A DNA stretch of 64,000 nt, taken from NCBI GenBank assembly GCA_905221605.1, contig CAJNDS010002394.1, positions 186,001-250,000 of the forward strand. The letters run 5' to 3'. Of this stretch, positions 52,518-63,520 are shown in pieces. Source of the DNA: Symbiodinium natans. Its lineage: Eukaryota > Sar > Dinophyceae > Suessiales > Symbiodiniaceae. Each line of letters begins with the position of its first letter. Position 1 is the stretch's first letter. The notes beneath the pieces are model-generated. The model was given only the letters and a program-made list of their open reading frames with translations, did no database searches and was not told where the DNA came from. A program made the translations under genes and the position numbers.

Positions 52518-55504
52518 ATGGCGACCCGTTCGGGCCCCAAAACCTGCGCAGAGGGTCCCATGACCGGGACGCTCAACGTGCCGGACCAGGTTCGAATTTT
52601 TAAGGGTTTGGGGGTTTAGGGTTTAGGGTTTAGTTAGGGTTTAGGGTTTAGGGAAGGGTAGGACGGCTGGACACCTTTTTATATGTGGTTCTCTAAATTC
52701 GGGTCCCTTTTAGGGTCCTTTTGTAAAGGGTGCCGTTTTGTGTAGGGGACCCAAAAAAGGACCTCTCATCCGCTGATAAAGCCCGGCGATATGGTGCGGA
52801 TAAAAGGGTTGAAGGGAGTCCAGCTGTCCCCTTCTGAAGCTGCGTAGGCTTCAGTGTAAGGTTTAGGGTTTAGGGCTCAGGGTTTAGGGTTTAGGGTAGG
52901 CCCTAAACCCTATACCCTCAACCCCAAACCCTAAACCCTAAACCCTAAACCCTAATCGCAGAATCCCACAGAGGAAGCCTGGCTCGGAAGCCCGAGCTCG
53001 AGCCCATGATGCTAGTTCCCTCGAGTACCCTGAAACCCTTAACCCTAAATCTTGGGTAAACCCTAAACCCTAAACCCTAAACCCTAAACATGCAGGCTGC
53101 AGAGGCCGACCACAATGACATCATCGCCTCCATGAACTCCATCATCCTCACGCGCACGGGCTTAAACATTTTTAGGGTTTAGGGTTTAGGAATGGCTGTA
53201 TGGAGAATTAGTGGCACAGGGGTCTAGGGTTTAGGTTTTAGGGTTTAGGGTTTAGGAATGGCTTGTACAGGGAACTGGGGTCACAGGGGTTTAGGGTTTA
53301 GGAATGACTTGTTTCGGGAATTAGGGTCACAGGGGTTTAGGGTCTAGGAATGATTTGTATAGGGGATTAGGGTCACAGGATTGTAGGGTGTAGGTTTTCG
53401 GAATGATATGTATGGGGAATTAGGGTCACAGGGGTCTAGCGTTTAGGGTTTAGGAAGGGCTTGTATAGGGAATAGGGTCACAGTATTCTAGGATTTGAAT
53501 ATAGGGAATAGGGAATTAGGGTCATATGGCTTGAGGGTTTAGAGTTTTCAGGGTTTATGGTTTTCTGTTTCAAGGTTTAGGGTTTAGGAATGGCCTGTAT
53601 AGAGAATTCGGGTCACAGGGGTTTAGGTTTAGGGTTGAGCGTTTCAGGGTTTAGAGTTCCAGGGCTTCGGGCGTAGGAATGGCTTTTTTGGGGGGAATGC
53701 AACAGCTTTCGACCTCGTACCACCAGGCCTGAGCGCCCCAATCTTCGGTGGTTTGCGGGTTCAGAGTGTTTATAGGTGTTTTTGGGGTTATGGTGTTTAT
53801 TCTTCGGGGTTTTACAGGGTTTGTAGGGTTTACAGGGTTTAGACTGTTTAGAGGATTTGGAGGGTTTATGGGTTTCTTTTTATGGTTGGGCGAATAGGGT
53901 TCGTAGGGTTTACAGGGTTTACAGGGCTTACAGGGTGAGTTTACAGGGTTGAAAGGTTTATGGGGGTTTATAGGGTTCATAGGGTTCATAGGGTTCATAG
54001 GGTTCATATAGGGTTTACAGGATGTATAGGTTCATAGCGCTTACAGACCGCTAAGAGCCCTTAAAACGACCCCGAATCCCCTGAATCCGAGACCCTGAAC
54101 CCCCACACCCCTACACCCCTGCACACCTACACCCCCAACTCATAAACCCTGCACCCCAGACCCGAAACCCATAAACCCTAAACCCTAAACCCTAAACCCT
54201 AAACCCTAACCTAAACCCTAAACCCTAAACCCTAAACCCTAAACCCTAAACCCTAAACCCTAAACCCTAAACCCTAAACCCACACCCCAAACCCCAAACC
54301 CCAAACCCTAAACCCTAAGCCATCTCAGCGCCAAGCCAGGGGGTCACTTCTGGCGCTGATTGCCATCGGCTACCGCATCAACACGCCACATGGCTACGGC
54401 TTCGACGTGCCGGGGTTGAGGGTTTAGGGTTTAGGGTTTAGGGTTGAGGGTAAAGGGTTTGGGGTGTAGGGGCTGAAGCTTTATGTGGATGGTGTTGACC
54501 ATCCAGTCGGGCGAGTTGAGTGGAGAGGCTCTTCCGAGCGTTTTCGATTTTGTGTTTGGGCGGTTTTCAGGGTGCACCCGCTTTTGCTTGGTTCTTGTCG
54601 TTACCTGTGTTTTATCATCACCAAGGTGATGTTGATCATGGTTGTGTTCATGTGCTCTCTCTGTTTTTTTTTTTTTTTTTTTTGGGGGGGGGGGGTGGGG
54701 GGAGGTCTTTGAGGTCTGAGTCAGGTGCGCAGGCTTCAGTCGAGCTGCCTCTGCGACAGCTATCTTCACCCTAAACCCTACATCCGAAATCCTCAGCCCC
54801 AAACCCTAGGGCCCTACTAAGATCGCAAGATCAACCCTGGAGGGTTTGGAGTTTAGGGCTGGAATGTTGCCCCTTATACTAACAGTCCTTAATACTGCTT
54901 GTAATAGGGGGCACTATAATCCCTAGTAAGGACTGTTCGTATAAGGGGGAACATCCCAAGTTTAGGGTTTTTGTCTCCCTTTCACAACAGCCTGAATGCC
55001 ATGAATCGTTTGAAGCCCTAAAATCCCGTAGAACCTGTGAACCTCAAACCGCTACACCCGGTTTGGTGCTCAGGGCGTTGGTTTCCAGCGGGTGTGAAGT
55101 TTAGGGTTTGGCGTTTAGGGTTTAGGGAAAAGGTTTAGGGTTTGGGGTTTAGGGTTTAGGGTTCAGGGCAGATTGCCATACCAAGGTACCCTATAAAGTT
55201 ACAAAGAAACCTGGGCAGTTGTATCTCCTTATGATGGTACTTTAACGACATGCCAGTCTACTGGTCGTTGAGAAGGCTTCACCCTCAGAGCTAAGCTTTT
55301 GAAGCCTCCAAGCCTTTAAGCCCCCTACAGGGTTCATGGTCCCAAGCCTGGCAAGTTCATGTTCCTTGGGCTCAGACGTTGCTGGCCCGCGTTGGGCTGT
55401 TTATATTCTTATGGCGACTCATGCGGACCAGACACTCAAACACCATAGCCCCCTTCTCGGATCTCTGGTCTCTGGCCCGCGACGGTGTTTCCGTCCCACT
55501 CTAA
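52518..55504 (+). CDS. Unidentified eight-exon gene with membrane segments
   Basis: Exons are 52518-52589 (ATG, MATRSGPKTCAEGPMTGTLN, donor GTTCG), 52782-52843 (PGDMVRIKGLKGVQLSPSEA, donor GTAGGC), 52972-53024 (LARKPELEPMMLVPS), 53103-53159 (DHNDIIASMNSIILTRT, GC donor), 53706-53758 (FDLVPPGLSAPIFGG), 54329-54414 (LLALIAIGYRINTPHGYGF), 54521-54625 (GEALPSVFDFVFGRFSGC) and 55376-55504 (LLARVGLFIFLWRLMRTRHS ... VSVPL then TAA). Phases agree at all junctions but the last. GDMVRIKGL is reminiscent of small beta-barrel folds, which is weak. Two or three hydrophobic stretches suggest membrane attachment. No family assigned. ATG follows CTAAAG|AC. Confidence 0.55.
53185..53640 (+). repeat. Telomere-derived minisatellite, about 65-75-bp unit
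   Basis: Seven or so degenerate units each hold AATGGCTTGTATAGGGAATT (or variant), GGGTCACAGG and two TTTAGGG heptamers. It lies within one intron of the 52518-55504 model. Confidence 0.9.
54664..54694 (+). repeat. T(20)G(11) homopolymer junction
   Basis: A T run passes directly into a G run about 40 bp after the inferred donor at 54626. Confidence 0.95.
54861..54960 (+). repeat. Family B MITE, copy 3
   Basis: GGAATGTTGCCCCTTATACT and AACAGTCC on the left, GGACTGTT and AAGGGGGAACATCCC on the right. It is about 100 bp and lies in an intron. Confidence 0.9.
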
Positions 55505-55908
55505 GCTAACGCTTAAGGCACTGGAGACTGAACCCCGAAATTATTACGAGATCTTCCTAGGCCCTTAAGGTTCAGGGTTTGGGGCGAAGACCCAAAGACT
55601 AGACCCTTATGCCTTAAGCCCCTAAAGGACCCTCAGGCTGCACAATTTCTTCAGCCCAAGGTACTCCGAAGCCCCCGGAATAGTGGATCCTACAGCCAGT
55701 TTTGGAAAATCGCGGGCTTGGAGACCTTGACACTATACAGGAGGACACCCTTGTCCCCATATATACCCCAACTTGCATGCTAAAGGGAATCCCGGGTCTA
55801 GTCATCCTTACACCATGTTCCAACTTCCTGAGTTTCCTGTAGACACTTTGGACGCTATAACCTTCACAGGCCCTTTGCCTGCAGAACCCTAAACCCCATA
55901 CTACCGCC

Positions 55909-56720
55909 ATGGCCCCTTTCGCTCTTCGCCCTGCGTGGCCTCCGTTCGCACCCCCCGCGGCAGCGCCCCATCAACGCTGCAGATTGCGGGCGCAGCGGAC
56001 GCTGGGATCTTGCATTAGCATGATGGAGGTTATTGCGAGTCTTGCTGTTAAAATCCTGCTGCTGCTAAAATGCGGTTATATTTATTTGCACCCTAAACCC
56101 GAAGTCCTCATTGCTGTTTGTGGGTGGCTGGTCCCCATGCAAACTCCAGGAAGCCCGTGAGCTTCGCAAAGCAGGACGCAGGGAGCCAGGCCAGCTGCTT
56201 TGGGTGACGGTCTGCTTAGGACTTCGGGGTTTAAACCCAAAACCCAACCCTACACCCTAAACCCTAAACCCTAAACCCTAAACCCTAAACCCTAAACCCT
56301 AAACCCACGCTGGCCTTCTTCAGGGATCGGATGCCTCGTCAAAGAGGCTTCATGTCACTGCAACGTCAAGCAGATGGGCTCGTTTCGGTTCGTAGGCCCT
56401 AAGCCCCAAACCCTAAGCCTTCGGGTTTAAGGTGGTTCAGGGTTTAGGGTTCAGGGTCCATGAGCCCCAAACCCAAAACCTCGGAGCGGAGGCAGAGTTA
56501 TTGAATGCTCCTGTAGCTCCTGCTGCCTTCATTTCTCTTCTCGTATAAAACGCGGACGCGCTTTGGTGCTTTCAATGGTGAGGAGTATAAGGGAGATCCA
56601 AGCAAGCGCATGTTTTGGACCCAACTGTACATGGACTTGGAATCTCAAGAAAGCTCCCAAAGCTTCAGCCTTGATCCTTCGACGTTTATGTTCAAACTGC
56701 CCTTGACCCCACACATCTAG
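55909..56720 (+). CDS. Unidentified gene: start exon and long terminal exon
   Basis: The first exon 55909-56028 starts ATG in the context ACCGCCATGG (MAPFALRPAWPPFAPPAAAP, then RLRAQRTLGSC). The terminal exon 56517-56720 has 67 codons before TAG (FSYKTRTRFGAFNGEEYKGD, MFWTQLYMDLESQESSQSF, KLPLTPHI). Both are phase 0 and can join directly. A possible middle exon 56324-56391 breaks phase in its best frame. The N-terminus is Pro/Ala/Arg-rich and could be a targeting peptide, which is inference. The C-terminal exon is acidic and aromatic, with no recognised domain. Confidence 0.45.
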
Positions 56721-56811
56721 CCCCTCAGCCCAAAGAGAACTTATCCCTAAACCCTAAACCCTGAACCCTAAACCCTCACCCCTAGCGCCCTAAACCCTAA
56801 ACCCGAAACTC

Positions 56812-56910
56812 TAGACCCTAAAACCCTAAACCCTAAACCCTAAACCCTAAACCCTAAACCCTAAACCCTAAACCCTAAACCTAAACCCTAAACCCTAAAC
56901 GCTAAACCCT
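56812..56910 (-). repeat. CCCTAAA array
   Basis: About thirteen units with one CCTAAA slip and one CGCTAAA variant, directly upstream of the small frame at 56972. Confidence 0.95.
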
Positions 56911-56971
56911 CCTACCTCGCTGAGTTTCGCAAGGGGCGCAAGCGCACGCTTGCATGTGCCACGGGATGCCA

Positions 56972-57100
56972 ATGAGCATGTCGGTGTGTGTTGCACTTCC
57001 CTTGTGCTGTTTTGTCCTCGCGCCGCCCCAAAGCCAGGCAAGTGAGCAGGACGAGGAGGGGCCTCGCCCTTTGCCAGATGCCCAGCCCCTTGGCAGCTGA
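56972..57100 (+). CDS. Small secreted-type protein candidate (42 aa)
   Basis: Uninterrupted frame with stop TGA 57098-57100. It starts MSMSVCVALPLCCFVLAPP, a signal-peptide-like stretch, followed by an acidic, proline-rich tail (SEQDEEGPRPLPDAQPLG). GC at third positions is high. An overlapping frame upstream (YLAEFRKGRKRTLACATGC, stop) is also coding-like, so only one of the two is likely real. Confidence 0.35.
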   Translation: MSMSVCVALPLCCFVLAPPQSQASEQDEEGPRPLPDAQPLGS

Positions 57101-57657
57101 CGGGTTGGGTTAGGGTGCAGGGTTCTGGTTTCGGGTGGCAGGGGCTTTGCATTTAGCCGTTTAGGCGCCATTGAGGGTTTAGAGTTGGGGTGTTTCGGGG
57201 CCTTTTGGGGTTTAGGGTTCAGGGTTTAGGATTTAAGGTTTAGGGTTTATGGTTTAGGATTAGATGTTAGCGTGGCTGAGCTGTCTTTCCTGGGTACCCC
57301 GAAGCCAGCCCTTTAAGCAGCCCGGCCTACATGCCATCAACCCCAAACCTCTCAACCTATCCTCTGAACTCCCTGACCCCATAAGCCCTAAACCCTCAAC
57401 CCTCAACCCTCAACCCTAAACCCTAAACCCTAAACCCTAAATCCTAAATCCTAAACCCTAAACCCTAAACCCTAAACCCTATCCTCTGAAACTCCACAAG
57501 CCCCAGTTCCTAATCACTTGAAGCCCGCAATCAACTCCAAGCCCTTGGCTTGATTGCGGTTTAGGGTTTAGGGTTTAGGGTTTAGGGTTTAGGGTTTCGG
57601 GTTTCGGGTTTGGAGTAGACTGGGGTATGGTAAACCCTAAACCCGCGATAAAGCAAG

Positions 57658-60600
57658 GCTGGAGGTCGCCATTTTGGGCGGTGGCTTGGTGGGCTTGGCA
57701 TGCGCCCTTGCTGCTGGGCACAAGTTGAGGTGCGAGATTTGGGGTTTAGGGATTAGGGATTTGGGTTTAGGGCTAGAGAGGCTTCAGAAATGTTGAAGCG
57801 TTGAAGCACTAAACCCTACTAGGACCCAGAGTAGGCCCTTTTTGTTTAGGCCATGGCTCCCTTCAAAGCTTCTTCGAGCCAAAAAAAGCGCGCTTTGTAT
57901 CTCTAGGTTGCTCTTGGGTCTAGCCCAGGCCCTACCTATAATCCCCTGAACTCTAAATTCCCGAAACCGGAGGGGGTTCGGCTTAGGGTACTGACTTGCG
58001 GGCTAAGGTTGTACCCCTGAGTTTGGGCACTTTTTACAGGAACGCCTTAGGGCCTTAGAGCCTGGAGTAAGCAGCGCACCCTTCATATGTACAGCCTCAC
58101 GTGTATTTCCTTGGATCCAGTGAGAAATAGTTTGCCAAACCTCGGAAGCGAAACTCCACTAAGCCCTGAACCCCATATACCCCATAAACCCTATGCACCC
58201 TATAGACCCTGTAAGCCATATAAACCCTATAAACCCCTAGACCTAGATGCCCTCAAGCCCTTGCACCCCAAAAAATCGTAAGCTCCCCTGGCAACGCCAA
58301 GGTCACCTCCCTCACAACCCAGGGCAAGAAGCGCATTCGCGTCTACGACCGGCGCTGGAGGAGGAGCAAGGCCGTCTCGGCTCGGGGTACCCTTTACACC
58401 CTAAACCCTATAAACCTAACCTTCATACCCGAAACTCTACACCCCAAACTGGAGTCAAGGTTCAGGGTTTGGTGATGCAGGTCTAGGCTCAGTGCTTTGG
58501 AGAGTTTAAGGTTTTGGGGGGAATATGGGGTGTAGGGTTGTAGGGAACAAAGGCTTAGGATTTAGAGTTTCGGGTTTAGGGCGTAGGGTCCTTGAAGGCT
58601 GGGGGTCGGGGTTTGGGCTTTAGGGTTTTCAAGCCCAAGATCTCCGCCCCAAGCTCGATGCGCCCTGAACCTCTACCTGCAAAACCATGGGGCTTGAGGT
58701 TTGGGATTTAGGGTTTAGGGTTTGGGGTCTAGAGTTTGGGGTTCAGGGTTTTGGGGGTTAGGTTTAAGAAGTTTTGGCGCCCAAACCCGAAACCCTAAAG
58801 CCTAAACCCAAACAACCCTAAACCCTAAACCCAAACAACCCTAGACCCTAAACCCTTCTCTTTGTAAGGATCCTCCTCTGCAATTCCAAAACAGCAACAG
58901 TTTCATGGCTTCCCGGGTAGGGCCGAGGGCAAGTCTAGCCGGATTGTGAGGTTAGGGTTATATAAGGCTGAGGGTTATAGGTTTCAGGGCCTAGGGCCTA
59001 GGGCCTAGGGCCTAGGGCTTAGGGACCCTATAGTTCCCAAACCCTGAACCCCTAAAGAAGCTGGGTTTCCGAACCCTAAACCCTAAACCCTGAGCCTGAA
59101 CCCTGAACCCTGAACCCTAAACCCTAAACCCTAAACCCGGGTTTCCGAACAGGCCCAAGTGGAGTGGAAGAGCGAGGGACGCGGGTGCGGGGTGGTAAAT
59201 TTGCAGCTTGGCTCCTCAAGGAAGTTTCAAACCTTGCCTCGCGAGACCTGTAATCCCAAGTTAGGGTTTAGGGTTTAGGGTTTGGGGTTTGGGGTTTAGG
59301 CTTCAGCTAGGACCCAGAGTAGGCCCTTATTCCCCGAGTTTAGGGTTTAGGCCCCCCATTTAAGCAAAAATAAAACCAAAAAGGGTACCCTTTTCATTCC
59401 TAGGCTAGTCCTGTGCCTAGTTAAGTCTAAACCCTAAAACTTGGGGTTTAGGGTTTTAGGTCTAGGGCTTGGGGTTTAGGATTTGTTGGTTTAGGGTTTA
59501 GGGTTTTTTAGGGTTTGTGGTTTGGAGACGCCCAAATTGTATTCTTTCCAACTGCGCGAGGTCTTAGATTGTTGTAAGTACCACTGTTTTGTGGGAGGGG
59601 AGGTTTTGGCTTACACCCTAAACCCTACCCTAAACCCTAAACCCTAAACCCTAAACCCTAAACCCTAAACCCTAAACCCTAAACCCTAAACCCTAAACCC
59701 TAAACCCTAAACCCTAGTTTAGGGTTTAGGGTTTAGGGTTTAGGGTTTAGGGTTTAGGGTTTAGGGTTTAGGGTTTAGGGTTTAGGGCCAAACCCACTGA
59801 TGATCTTCAGGGCTGAGCTTGGGGGCACAGTTGAGAGTCACGGATTTCGAATTCCTCAGACGCAAACCAGAATCCCAGGGAGCCGTAACAGCCTGAAACA
59901 TGATCAAACCCAAGGCTAACAAACCCCCCTAACGAAACCCTAAACCCTAAACGCAATCAGCCCTAGAATTGCGTACAAGTCATAAACCCTACACTCTCTC
60001 TACACCCCACAAGCCCTGGGCCCTTGAACTCTAAAACCTGCCCCAACCCCGGTCCAGACTCGCCTCTCAAGCAAGAACGCCCCAGTAGTACATGTTTTTG
60101 TTTCTCCGGTTTAGCGATACCCGTTCAAAAAGAGAAGGGCTTCGGGTCTTAAACCGCGAACTGCCGCTAGCTAGCCCTAAACCCTAACCCTTTACAAACC
60201 CTAAACCCTAACACTTAACGTCGAGGGGAACTCCAAACCCTAATCCCTTAACCCTTAACCTTATCCCTATAAACCCAAAGCCCTAAACCGTAAACCGTAA
60301 ACCCTAAACCCTAACCGCCCCCCCCCCCCCCCAAAAAAAAAAACAGAATTGAAGTAAAATAAAGTATAATACTGTCAAACAATACAAAAGTATACATTAA
60401 AATATGTAAACAAAAACAAACGAGGCAGAGCAGTACCTGGTCTCAGCTTCCAGACGCGCTGCGGGATGCTTGGAGATGTAGATTTGGGGTTTAGGGCTTA
60501 GGGATTTATATAGGGTTTGGGGTTTAGGGGTTTTAGGGATTTTGGGCTTAGGGTTTAGGGTGTAGGGATTTAGGGGGTTCGAGTTTAGGGGTTAAGGGGT

Positions 60601-61146
60601 TTAGGGTTCAGGGAGGGATTTAGGGTTATGGGGTTTAAGATTATAACTGCCTTCTCATCCCCCTAAACCCTACACGCTACACCTTAAACCCCAAAACCAG
60701 AAAACCTCGAAGCCTTCCATCCCTGAATTCCTAAATACCCTACTGAACACCCTACATACCCTACATAAACCCAAGTACCCTGAATGCCCTATGTCCCCGA
60801 AATTTCCTAAATGCACTAAATGCTCCAACTACCCCTCAATACCCAAAACAAAATCCCACCCCCCCCCCCCCCCCAAAAAAAAAAAAAAAAAAAAGAAACA
60901 TGAAAACCCTAAACCCTTAACCCTAAGCCCTACACCCTAAACCTCAAAAACCCTAAAAGCCCTCAAAGCCCTCAAAGCCCTGAGGCCCTAAAAGCCCCAA
61001 AAGCCCTAAACAACTCTGACGCTGAGAAACCCAGGATCGCCTCTTCGTGGAAGGCGGCTTCTGCGAGCAATGGCCCCGCCAGCGCGAGAGCTCTCTGGCA
61101 GTTTTGTATTATGATATTTCATATCTATCTATCTATCTATACTATA

Positions 61147-61214
<68 letters not shown>

Positions 61215-61453
61215 TTTTTTTTTGGGGGGGGGGGAGGGGGGACGGGATGATTTTGAGGGGTCTGAGAGTTTCAGGGGTTTGAGAGCAGAGCTGCTGTGCT
61301 TTCGTGCGGCCTCTGTGTGTGCCAGACTGCTCTTGCACTTCCTTTTTTCAAGTGCTGGACGATGTGGGCCTTAGTATGCCTGATCGTTTCTTCCTCTTCG
61401 CAGGATCGTCCGAAATAACTCAGGACCCTGAAGCTCCCAAAACTTCTTCTTAG
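57658..61453 (+). CDS. FAD-dependent monooxygenase-like protein
   Basis: Exon 57658-57729 reads VAILGGGLVGLACALAAG, the Rossmann GxGxxG dinucleotide motif of flavoprotein hydroxylases. Exon 58283-58386 joins it in phase and gives KRIRVYDRRWRRSKA, matching the second strand and following arginines (V.VYDRRW) of that family. 59153-59259 (VEWKSEGRGCGVVNLQLGSS) sits where the family has its W..GN.RR.QVVT.Q region. Further exons are 58869-58916, 59818-59884 (GAQLRVTDFEFLRRKPESQG), 60076-60108 (NAPVVHVFVSP), 60425-60477 (AEQYLVSASRRAAGC), about 61035-61099 (DRLFVEGGFCEQWPRQRESS) and 61404-61453 (EITQDPEAPKTSS then TAG). Phase agrees from 59153 to 60425. The joins into 58869 and around 61035 are unresolved, so the exon list is incomplete. 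The first exon lacks an ATG. Cofactor call firm, substrate unknown. Confidence 0.7.
57815..57928. repeat. Family A foldback, copy
   Basis: GGACCCAGAGTAGGCCC at the left and CTAGGTTGCTCTTGGGTC at the right. It lies in the first intron of the flavoprotein gene. Confidence 0.8.
59308..59425. repeat. Family A foldback, copy
   Basis: TAGGACCCAGAGTAGGCCC, then AAAAAGGGTACCC and CCTAGGCTAGTCC. The left part has picked up telomeric units. Confidence 0.75.
59602..59786. repeat. Back-to-back CCCTAAA / TTTAGGG palindrome
   Basis: About 110 bp of CCCTAAA passes at about 59714 into about 75 bp of TTTAGGG with only CTAG at the centre. This makes a near-perfect palindrome of the intron-end and intron-start arrays with no exon between. 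Confidence 0.95.
60318..60343 (-). repeat. C(n)A(n) homopolymer junction
   Basis: Fifteen C then eleven A. A second, C(16)A(20), lies at 60859-60894. Confidence 0.95.
61149..61234 (+). repeat. Compound (TA)n-(TG)n-T(13)-G(11) tract
   Basis: A TA microsatellite (from about 61149) passes into TG repeats (to 61210), then a T run (61211-61223) and a G run (61224-61234). Confidence 0.95.
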
Positions 61454-61818
61454 CCCTAAAGCCAAAAGGAAAATCCGAAACCCCCAGGCCCTAAACCCTT
61501 CTAGCGTACATCCGAAACCCGAGGCCCAAGACCAAAACCACTCCGAAACCCCTAATCCCCCTAAACCCTAAACCCTAGGCCCCAAGCCTGTTAGCAACAA
61601 ATCGAAACCCTTCTAGGCCCTAAGCCCCACCTGAACCCTCAAAATGGCCTTTTTATGGATTGCGGGCTACTTTTTTAAATACTCCGGGGGTCCAGGTATA
61701 TGCCCCCTAATTTAGAGAACTGACCCTAAACCCTGAATCCTAAACCCCAAACCCTAAACCCCAAACCCTAAACCCTAAACCCTAAACCCTAAACCCTAAA
61801 CCCTTTCAAACACCTTAG

Positions 61819-62978
61819 GTTGACGCCAAAGCAAAGCCCCCGCGCTGCCAAGGCGGCGCCGACGGCTACCCTCGGAACTTGGACCTGCGCCTCTTGGAGG
61901 TGGGGTTTGGGTTCTTTTTGTTTAGGGTTTAGGGTTTAGGGTTTAGGGTTTAGGGTTTAGGGTTTAGGATCCCGGGTTTAGGGTTTGGGGTTTTTGTTCA
62001 GGGTTTAGGGTTTAGGATCCAGGGTTTGGGGTTTTAAGTTTAGGGTTTAGGATCCAGGGTTTAGGGCTAGGGTTTGGGGCTTAGGGTTTAGGGTTTAGGG
62101 TTTAGGGTTTAGGGTTTGGTGTTTAGGGTTAGGGTTTAGGGTTTAGGGTGTGGGGTTTAGGGTTTGGGGTTTAGGGTTAGGGTTTGGGGTTTGGGGTTTG
62201 GGGTTTTGGGTTTGGGGTTTGGGGTTTGGGGTTTCGTTTTGATGGGCTTTTGATTTTATTGTTTTTTTTGTTGTTTTTGTCATTTTCCTATTTTTGTTTT
62301 CGATTATTATCTTTTTTTTGGGGGGGGGCTCACGGAGCTGGGTTTTGACAAACTTCGGACTTCATTTGGGCATGTCCGTGGGTAGTCAGGGTGGGTGCAG
62401 TATTTAGGATCCCATGGTTTTGATTCCCAAACTCCTTAGGGACTGGGCAGACTTGAACCTTCTTGGTTATATAGAATCCACTACATAACCAGGTTAACCT
62501 TTTTGAGGCTAGTGTACTCCGCCCCTAAGAAAGCTCCACAAGACATGCCCAGGATACCCTCCTGGAGGCAGCACAGGAGTCGGACCATCAGGACGCAATC
62601 GAACTCCACGTCCTCCCAGAAGGAGCTTTAGGGATTAGGGTTTGGGGTTTAGGGTTTAGGTTCTCCCTGCTGTGCAAGTACTTGGTAGCCCAATGGTACC
62701 CGTTTTCCTTTTTTTGGTTCTTGGTTCCCTTATAAGATAACCAACCCCAAAAGGGCACCCTTATTATAGTACGGTTTCTGGGATACCAAGAGTATCAACG
62801 GTTCACGGTTCATTTGGAGGGTTTAGGATTTAGGCGGGTTCCTGTTTACTTGCTAGAGTCCTTCCTGAAAAAAGCCCGCAACCATGTGACATTCTGGCTT
62901 TCTGGTTTCTGCATGCTCACGCCAGCCGTCGGACCCAAGTTCGTAGTTTGCTTGAGAGCTCATGCTTGGCTCCAATAA
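61819..62978 (+). CDS. Unidentified gene, three phase-0 exons to stop
   Basis: 61819-61899 (PRCQGGADGYPRNLDLRLLE, donor GTGGGGTTTGG), 62553-62624 (TLLEAAQESDHQDAIELHVL, GC donor GCTTTAGGG) and 62859-62978 (FLKKARNHVTFWLSGFCMLT ... HAWLQ then TAA). All junctions are phase 0 (273 nt). No ATG, so the 5' end is missing or lies elsewhere. The last exon is also open in another frame (LPEKSPQPCDILAFWFLHAH). No family recognised. Confidence 0.45.
61923..62235 (+). repeat. Degenerate TTTAGGG / TTTGGGG block
   Basis: About 300 bp of TTTAGGG grades into TTTGGGG units, broken by a three-times repeated GGATCC-containing link (about 61967-62057), directly after the exon ending at 61899. Confidence 0.95.
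62683..62795. repeat. Family A foldback, copy
   Basis: CTTGGTAGCCCAATGGTACCC at the left is answered by GGGATACCAAG at the right, with GGTTCCCTTATAA in the centre. It is close to the elements at 895 and 43545. Confidence 0.8.
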
Positions 62979-63520
62979 AGTCTCTCAAGCCGTAAGTGCC
63001 ATTTCCTGAGCCCTGTGCAAGCTCTAAACCCTAAACCCGAAACCCCACTTGAGGGTTTGTGTTAGGAGGGTGTAGTGTGGGTCTTCTAGGACTCATTGAA
63101 CGGTAGACAGTAGCCTGAATCATGCAGTGGGTGGGTTGTGGAGCGGGGGGGGGGGGGGTGTAACAGGGCTGTAACAGGGCTAAGTCCGAGATGCTTCAGG
63201 GTTTGGGGTTTAGGGACTGCCAAAATTCTACATGTCCAAGTCTGCCTCCGAGCCGGCCCCTGAAGGAGTCTCGGAAGCTCAAGCAGTGCTCGCCACTCGG
63301 GCCTCTCTGAGACGTCTCGTTTGGGCTCCTACCCTAAGGCTCTTAGCACCCAGAATTTGCGACCCTAGAACCCTCTATAGGAGGTAAACCCTAAACCCTA
63401 AACCCTTACCCTGAACCCTGAACCCTAAACCCTAAACCCTAAACCCTAAACCCTAAACCCTAAACCCTAAACCCTAAACCCTATACCTTCCTTAAGCCCA
63501 CCAAAAAGCCCCGAACCCAG

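Noticed and set aside
53651..54007. Pro/Asn/Lys-rich - strand frames such as 53651-54007, 41208-41540, 54431-54802 and 16718-16921
   Set aside because: They are translations of CCCTAAA/CCCATAAA-type repeats (NPKP- and NPIN-like), with no acceptor/donor structure and no family motif.
61047..61374. Frames reading through TA/TG/T/G microsatellites as proteins
   Set aside because: The residues are YIYIY, CVCVC and poly-Phe/Gly from simple repeats. Only the part before 61100 is a credible exon.
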